9,138 nt of DNA, from NCBI GenBank assembly GCA_003512365.1, contig DORI01000093.1, forward strand, positions 1 to 9,138, read 5' to 3'. Position 1 is the first letter of the stretch. Every line of letters begins with the position of its first letter. The notes under the pieces are model-generated. The model made no database searches. It had not been told where the DNA came from and saw only the letters and a program-made list of their open reading frames with translations. Source of the stretch: Crocinitomicaceae bacterium (GTDB lineage: Bacteria; Bacteroidota; Bacteroidia; Flavobacteriales_D; Crocinitomicaceae). Below, in pieces: positions 5,482-9,138 of the stretch. A program made the position numbers and the translations under genes.

Positions 5482-5538
5482 AAGTTAAGTTTTGAGAAGT
5501 TTACGATTTTCATTAAAATTGGTTTCATAAAATTTGCC

Positions 5539-5568
5539 TTGCGGACTTGTGCAATTCCACTATTTTTG
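5539..5568 (+). promoter_or_regulatory. Bacteroidota-type promoter for asnS
   Basis: TTG at 5539-5541, a 19-base spacer and TATTTTTG at 5561-5568 match the -33/-7 consensus of the phylum. The predicted RNA start near 5574 gives a leader of about 55 bases. GTGCAA (5549-5554) and TTGCAC (5566-5571) form a 6-base inverted repeat across the spacer and -7 box; whether it is an operator is unknown. Confidence 0.6.
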
Positions 5569-5630
5569 CACTTAAATGAAACAAACATTTCAATAGTGTA
5601 GAGTAGAGGTGTTTTTTAAATAGTTAGGTG

Positions 5631-7079
5631 ATGAAAAGATGGAGAATTAGTGAGCTGTTAGGCCAGGAAGGTCAAGCGTTATTGAACAAAGAAATTGAAG
5701 TAAAAGGGTGGGTTCGAGCTTTTCGAAGCAATCGGTTTATCCAACTCAACGATGGTTCGTGTATGGCTTCAATTCAGGCGGTTGTTGATTTTGAAAAATT
5801 TGATGAAGCCCTTCTGAAACGCGTCAATACAGCAGCAGCTCTTTCCCTCACAGGTGTTTTGGTCGCCTCTCAAGGAACTGGCCAAGCCATAGAATTACAA
5901 GTAAGTGCTATCGAAATTTTGGGAGATGCTCACCCCGACGATGTGCAACGTACCGTGATGCAACCCAAACGTCACAGCCTTGAGTTCTTGCGCGAACAAG
6001 CACACCTGCGTTTTCGCACCAACACATTCGGAGCCGTTTTCAGATTAAGACATGCAGTGGCCTATGCCATACATAAGTTTTTTAACGACCGTGGTTTTTA
6101 TTACCTCCACACACCAATTATTACTGGTTCCGATGCTGAAGGGGCGGGTGAGATGTTTCGCGTTACCACACTTGATGCGAAAAATCCCCCGTTGGATGAA
6201 TCCGGTGCAGTGGATTACGCTAAGGATTTTTTTGGCAAGGCGGTGAACTTAACGGTTTCTGGACAATTAGAGGCAGAATTGGCAGCCTTAGCTCTTGGTC
6301 AGGTCTATACCTTTGGGCCAACGTTTCGCGCGGAAAACTCCAATACCTCTCGTCATTTAGCTGAATTTTGGATGATAGAACCTGAGGTCGCGTTCAACGA
6401 CCTCAAGGATAACATGGATTTGACAGAGGACTTCTTAAAGTATATTTGCGGGTATGTTCTAGAGAATTGTGCTGAGGACTTAAAGTTTTTAAATGATCGA
6501 GACCAACAAGAACAAACTCAAAAGCCACAACACGAAAGGAGCCAATTGTCTTTAATAGACCGTTTGAAGTTTGTGACTGAAAATCCTTTTAAGCGCTTAA
6601 CCTATACGGAAGCTATAGAGGTGTTGAAAAACTCCAATCACTACAAGAAAAAGAAATTTCAATACGATGTGGAGTGGGGGATTGATTTACAAAGTGAACA
6701 CGAGCGGTATTTGGTAGAAAAAGAATTTAATTGTCCTGTTATTTTAACGGATTATCCCGCAAAAATCAAAGCGTTCTATATGCGTTTAAATGACGATCAA
6801 AAAACGGTCGCGGCAATGGATGTATTATTTCCGGGAATCGGTGAAATTGTGGGAGGCTCCCAACGTGAGGAACGTTATGATATCCTTCACAAGAAATGCG
6901 AGGAATTTGGAATTCATCCCCAAGAGCTATGGTGGTACATGGATACACGCAAATTTGGAACTGTTCCTCATGCTGGTTTTGGGCTTGGCTTTGAACGAAT
7001 GGTGATGTTTGTTACAGGAATGACGAACATTAGAGATGTTATTCCATTCCCACGAACACCTCAGAACGCAGAGTTCTAA
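5631..7079 (+). CDS. asnS: Asparaginyl-tRNA synthetase
   Basis: AsnRS charges tRNA-Asn with asparagine in the cytoplasm. The 482-residue protein has the N-terminal OB-fold anticodon domain (V-K-G-W-V-R-A-F-R-S-N-R-F-I-Q-L-N-D-G-S, about residues 24-43) followed by the class II catalytic core. Motif 1 lies around R-L-R-H-A-V-A-Y-A-I-H-K-F-F-N-D-R-G-F-Y-Y-L-H-T-P (139-162), motif 2 is F-R-A-E-N-S-N-T-S-R-H-L-A-E-F-W-M-I-E-P-E (232-252), and motif 3 is G-F-G-L-G-F-E-R near the C-terminus, followed by the AsnRS/AspRS ending R-D-V-I-P-F-P-R-T-P. The length is normal for bacterial AsnRS. I choose ATG 5631; the GTG immediately before it (5628) is in frame but less likely. A good promoter lies upstream. 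The stop is 2 bases from the stop of the convergent flavoprotein gene, so the two transcripts probably overlap. Confidence 0.97.
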   Translation: MKRWRISELLGQEGQALLNKEIEVKGWVRAFRSNRFIQLNDGSCMASIQAVVDFEKFDEALLKRVNTAAALSLTGVLVASQGTGQAIELQVSAIEILGDAHPDDVQRTVMQPKRHSLEFLREQAHLRFRTNTFGAVFRLRHAVAYAIHKFFNDRGFYYLHTPIITGSDAEGAGEMFRVTTLDAKNPPLDESGAVDYAKDFFGKAVNLTVSGQLEAELAALALGQVYTFGPTFRAENSNTSRHLAEFWMIEPEVAFNDLKDNMDLTEDFLKYICGYVLENCAEDLKFLNDRDQQEQTQKPQHERSQLSLIDRLKFVTENPFKRLTYTEAIEVLKNSNHYKKKKFQYDVEWGIDLQSEHERYLVEKEFNCPVILTDYPAKIKAFYMRLNDDQKTVAAMDVLFPGIGEIVGGSQREERYDILHKKCEEFGIHPQELWWYMDTRKFGTVPHAGFGLGFERMVMFVTGMTNIRDVIPFPRTPQNAEF

Positions 7080-7081
7080 GT

Positions 7082-8299
7082 TTAGCGCACTGCCGATTTT
7101 CCGGCAATATAACCCGTGGTCCAGGCTGCTTGAAAATTAAAGCCTCCTGTTATTCCATCAATGTCAAGGACTTCACCGGCAACGTGTAATCCGGGATATT
7201 TTTTTACTTCCATACGGTGAACATCAACTTCCATCATACTGATACCTCCGGCTGTAACAAACTCTTCTTTAAATGTTGTTTTCCCCTTTACAGAATAGCG
7301 GTCTTGTAATAGAACGGTGAGTAATTTGTTTTCATTTTTGGTTCCAAAATCCTTCCAACGCATCATAGTAGGAACACCTGCCTTTTCTATTAAAAACTCC
7401 CATAAGCGCTGCGTTAAAGGTAGGCCAGAATAATTCACCATCATTTTATTTTCATTACTTACCTTCATGTTTTTAAAATGCCCTCTAAGTGATTCTTCAC
7501 TTTTTTCTGGAAGCCAATTGACAAGAATATTGAATATGTATTCGTTTTCATGTAGAACGCGAGCTCCCCATGCAGAAAGTAGCAAAATAGCGGGGCCACT
7601 CATTCCCCAATGGGTAATAAGTAAAGGTCCTGCCGCTTGAAGTTTGGTGCCTTCAATCTTTACGTGTGCTGGATTAATAACCGTTCCCATGAGTTTGCAA
7701 ATGGGATTATTCGGCATATTGAAGGTGAATAATGAAGGAACAGGATCTACTATTTCAAGACCTAGACTTGAAAGCCAATCCAGTCCACTTTTCTTTGGTT
7801 GTCCTCCGGTGGTAATTATGACGCGATCGAATTTAACTTGCTCATTGTTTACGGTTAATATGTACTCTTCTCGCTCCTTTGTTATAGCGGTTACGCCACT
7901 AGATGTCTGGATGCTAATGCCGAGTCTTTTTGTTTCGCTTAAAAAACAATCAATGATGGTCTGTGAATCATTAGAAAGAGGAAAAATACATCCGTCAGGA
8001 TAAGTTTTCATTTTAATACCTCGTTTTTCAAACCAACGTAAAGTGTCTGTTACGTGGAATTGTTGAAAGGCTTTTTTTAAGTAGTTTCCTCCTCTGGGAT
8101 AAAAGGTTGCGAGCGTGAATGGGTCTTTACAGTCATGCGTTACGTTACAGCGTCCGCCTCCTGAAACCTTAACTTTTGCAAGTAATTTTGTAGATTTCTC
8201 AAAAATAATAACTTCTGCCTTAGGGTTGTTTTCTTTGGCCGTGATTGCGGAAAAGAAACCGGCGGCTCCACCTCCTATGATGGCAACTTTTATTTTCAC
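7082..8299 (-). CDS. HI0933/BaiN-family FAD-dependent NAD(P)H oxidoreductase-like flavoprotein
   Basis: This 405-residue protein is a full-length HI0933-like (YhiN/BaiN-type) flavoprotein. It starts with a Rossmann dinucleotide fold (V-A-I-I-G-G-G-A-A-G-F-F-S-A, residues 5-18), has the family hallmark K-V-S-G-G-G-R-C-N-V-T-H at about 44-55, then I-T-T-G-G-Q-P in the middle. It closes with E-V-L-D-I-D-G-I-T-G-G-F-N-F-Q-A-A-W-T-T-G, the FAD-binding end. The physiological substrate is unknown in most members; BaiN itself is linked to bile-acid metabolism, which should not be assumed here. The start is GTG 8299-8297; the overlapping ATG at 8301 runs straight into TGA. A weak -7-like box (AACCTTTG, minus strand, 8311-8304) would place the RNA start almost at the start codon, so a leaderless mRNA is possible. 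It is convergent with asnS and divergent from ileS. Confidence 0.92.
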   Translation of the reverse strand: MKIKVAIIGGGAAGFFSAITAKENNPKAEVIIFEKSTKLLAKVKVSGGGRCNVTHDCKDPFTLATFYPRGGNYLKKAFQQFHVTDTLRWFEKRGIKMKTYPDGCIFPLSNDSQTIIDCFLSETKRLGISIQTSSGVTAITKEREEYILTVNNEQVKFDRVIITTGGQPKKSGLDWLSSLGLEIVDPVPSLFTFNMPNNPICKLMGTVINPAHVKIEGTKLQAAGPLLITHWGMSGPAILLLSAWGARVLHENEYIFNILVNWLPEKSEESLRGHFKNMKVSNENKMMVNYSGLPLTQRLWEFLIEKAGVPTMMRWKDFGTKNENKLLTVLLQDRYSVKGKTTFKEEFVTAGGISMMEVDVHRMEVKKYPGLHVAGEVLDIDGITGGFNFQAAWTTGYIAGKSAVR

Positions 8300-8381
8300 A
8301 TTACAAAGGTTAACATTTTCATTGACTATTTCGCCAAGTTTTTTGACTCAAGTCAGCAACCTAAAAAGCCAACATTTTCTA

Positions 8382-8389
8382 TACCTTTG
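8382..8389 (+). promoter_or_regulatory. Candidate -7 promoter element for ileS
   Basis: TACCTTTG fits the Bacteroidota TAnnTTTG element exactly and lies 17 bases before the ileS ATG, giving a leader of roughly 10 bases. No TTG or TTTG occurs at the expected -33 distance, so the call rests on one box. Confidence 0.35.
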
Positions 8390-8406
8390 CACCACAAATT
8401 TTCCGG

Positions 8407-9138
8407 ATGTCTCAAAAATATAAAGAATACAAAGGGCTTAATTTACCGCAGGTAGCAGATGAGCTTTTAGTGAAATGGAAACAAGAAAACATTTTCAAAA
8501 AGTCAATTGACTCTAGGGAAGGAAACCCATCCTTTGTTTTTTTTGAAGGCCCTCCGTCAGCCAATGGATTACCGGGAATACACCACGTAATGGCCCGTGC
8601 CATAAAGGATATTTTTTGTCGTTATCAAACGCTGCAGGGCAAGCAAGTAAAGAGAAAAGCAGGTTGGGATACGCATGGGCTACCGGTAGAATTAGGCGTA
8701 GAAAAAGAACTTGGCATAACAAAAGAGGATATTGGAACGAAAATCTCCATCGACGAATACAATGAGGCTTGCAAGAAAGCTGTGATGAAGTATACGGATA
8801 TTTGGAACGATTTAACGGAAAAAATGGGTTACTGGGTCGACATGGATCATCCTTATGTGACGTACGAGCCGAAATACATGGAATCCGTTTGGTGGCTATT
8901 ATCACAATTATACGACAAGAATTTACTTTATAAGGGTTACACTATTCAACCGTATTCTCCAAAAGCGGGAACCGGTTTGTCATCTCATGAGCTCAATCAG
9001 CCGGGTTGTTACAAAGATGTGAAAGACACAACAGTGGTGGCGATGTTTAGAATTTCGAATTCAAATGCTGTCACCCTCCTTAATCCCCCCTCAAGGGAGG
9101 AAACAGCTCCCCCCGTTGAAGGGGGATTGAGGTCTGAC
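8407..9138 (+). CDS. ileS: Isoleucyl-tRNA synthetase, N-terminal 244 codons (continues past window), G-I-H-H signature
   Basis: IleRS charges tRNA-Ile. The frame from ATG 8407 is open to the last base. F-F-E-G-P-P-S-A-N-G-L-P-G-I-H-H-V-M-A-R (residues 45-64) is the class I signature region, and A-G-W-D-T-H-G-L-P-V-E-L-G-V-E-K-E-L-G follows about 30 residues later. W-x-D-L-T-E-K-M-G-Y-W-V-D-M and Y-T-I-Q-P-Y-S-P-K-A-G-T-G-L-S-S-H-E complete the recognisable core up to the start of the editing-domain insertion. G-W-D-T-H-G-L-P-V-E marks the eukaryote-like IleRS2 group rather than the E. coli type. The HIGH signature reads G57-I58-H59-H60, i.e. GXHH in place of HXGH. After V-A-M-F-R-I-S-N the frame enters a palindromic repeat (from about 9070) that adds N-P-P-S-R-E-E-T-A-P-P-V-E-G-G-L-R without a stop. 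The C-terminal two thirds or more of the protein, including KMSKS, is outside. Confidence 0.95.
   Translation, partial: MSQKYKEYKGLNLPQVADELLVKWKQENIFKKSIDSREGNPSFVFFEGPPSANGLPGIHHVMARAIKDIFCRYQTLQGKQVKRKAGWDTHGLPVELGVEKELGITKEDIGTKISIDEYNEACKKAVMKYTDIWNDLTEKMGYWVDMDHPYVTYEPKYMESVWWLLSQLYDKNLLYKGYTIQPYSPKAGTGLSSHELNQPGCYKDVKDTTVVAMFRISNSNAVTLLNPPSREETAPPVEGGLRSD
9070..9138. repeat. Palindromic repeat element inserted in ileS (may extend past window)
   Basis: The stretch is an imperfect palindrome quite unlike the surrounding coding sequence. GTCA (9070-9073) and CCTC (9075-9078) at the left pair with GAGG (9129-9132) and TGAC (9135-9138) at the right. Inside, an AATCCCCC block on the left mirrors a GGGGGATT block on the right, with TCCCCC...GGGGGA as an inner hairpin. 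C-runs and G-runs of this kind, with AAGGG/CCCTT cores, are typical of dispersed palindromic repeats in Bacteroidota genomes (from general knowledge, not searched). No other copy lies in the window. Confidence 0.7.

Noticed and set aside
7644..8003. 119-codon plus-strand frame inside the flavoprotein gene
   Set aside because: It lies wholly inside a well-supported gene on the other strand and shows no family similarity.
8513..8905. 130-codon open frame on the minus strand opposite ileS
   Set aside because: It is a shadow of the strongly conserved ileS coding sequence and has no recognisable protein features.

Overview
The window looks like chromosome from a member of the Bacteroidota, most likely a Flavobacteriales-type organism. 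Four things point there: promoter-like TAnnTTTG boxes, A-rich leaders without Shine-Dalgarno sites, many small Bacteroidota-style lipoproteins (L-x-S-C lipoboxes), and an IleRS of the type common in that phylum. No rRNA, tRNA, CRISPR array, transposase or integrase is visible.

Left block (1-2369, + strand). A tight run holds the 3' end of an RsuA/RluB-type pseudouridine synthase gene, a lipoprotein of unknown function, a predicted outer-membrane beta-barrel protein, and pth (peptidyl-tRNA hydrolase). The first three genes are joined by ATGA stop/start overlaps and pth follows 1 base later, so this is almost certainly one transcript.

Middle block (2370-4055). This is the least ordinary part. 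A cysteine-free HxlR-family regulator faces two small thioredoxin-fold genes across a Bacteroidota promoter that overlaps a perfect inverted repeat. The first thioredoxin keeps the length and landmark positions of classical thioredoxin but has S-A-P-C instead of C-G-P-C; the second has C-R-A-C. After them come about 270 bases of apparently decayed DNA. Then a second, frameshifted copy of the last bases of pth and its downstream sequence appears (39 of 41 bases identical), followed by a strong terminator that probably once belonged to pth. The module therefore sits between two copies of the pth 3' end, as an insertion into that site would produce.

Right-centre block (4066-5481, - strand). A lipoprotein gene broken by a one-base shift at its lipobox, a second acidic lipoprotein gene with its own terminator, and a four-helix DUF2231-like membrane protein, all pointing left.

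Right block (5482-9138). asnS (+) with a good promoter, a convergent HI0933/BaiN-type flavoprotein gene (-) 2 bases beyond it, and, divergent from that, the first 244 codons of ileS. The IleRS has an altered class I signature (G-I-H-H) and a palindromic repeat inserted in frame at the window edge.

Translation and RNA quality control dominate the conserved genes (pseudouridine synthase, pth, asnS, ileS). The HxlR/thioredoxin module is the accessory part and the best candidate for an undescribed system.
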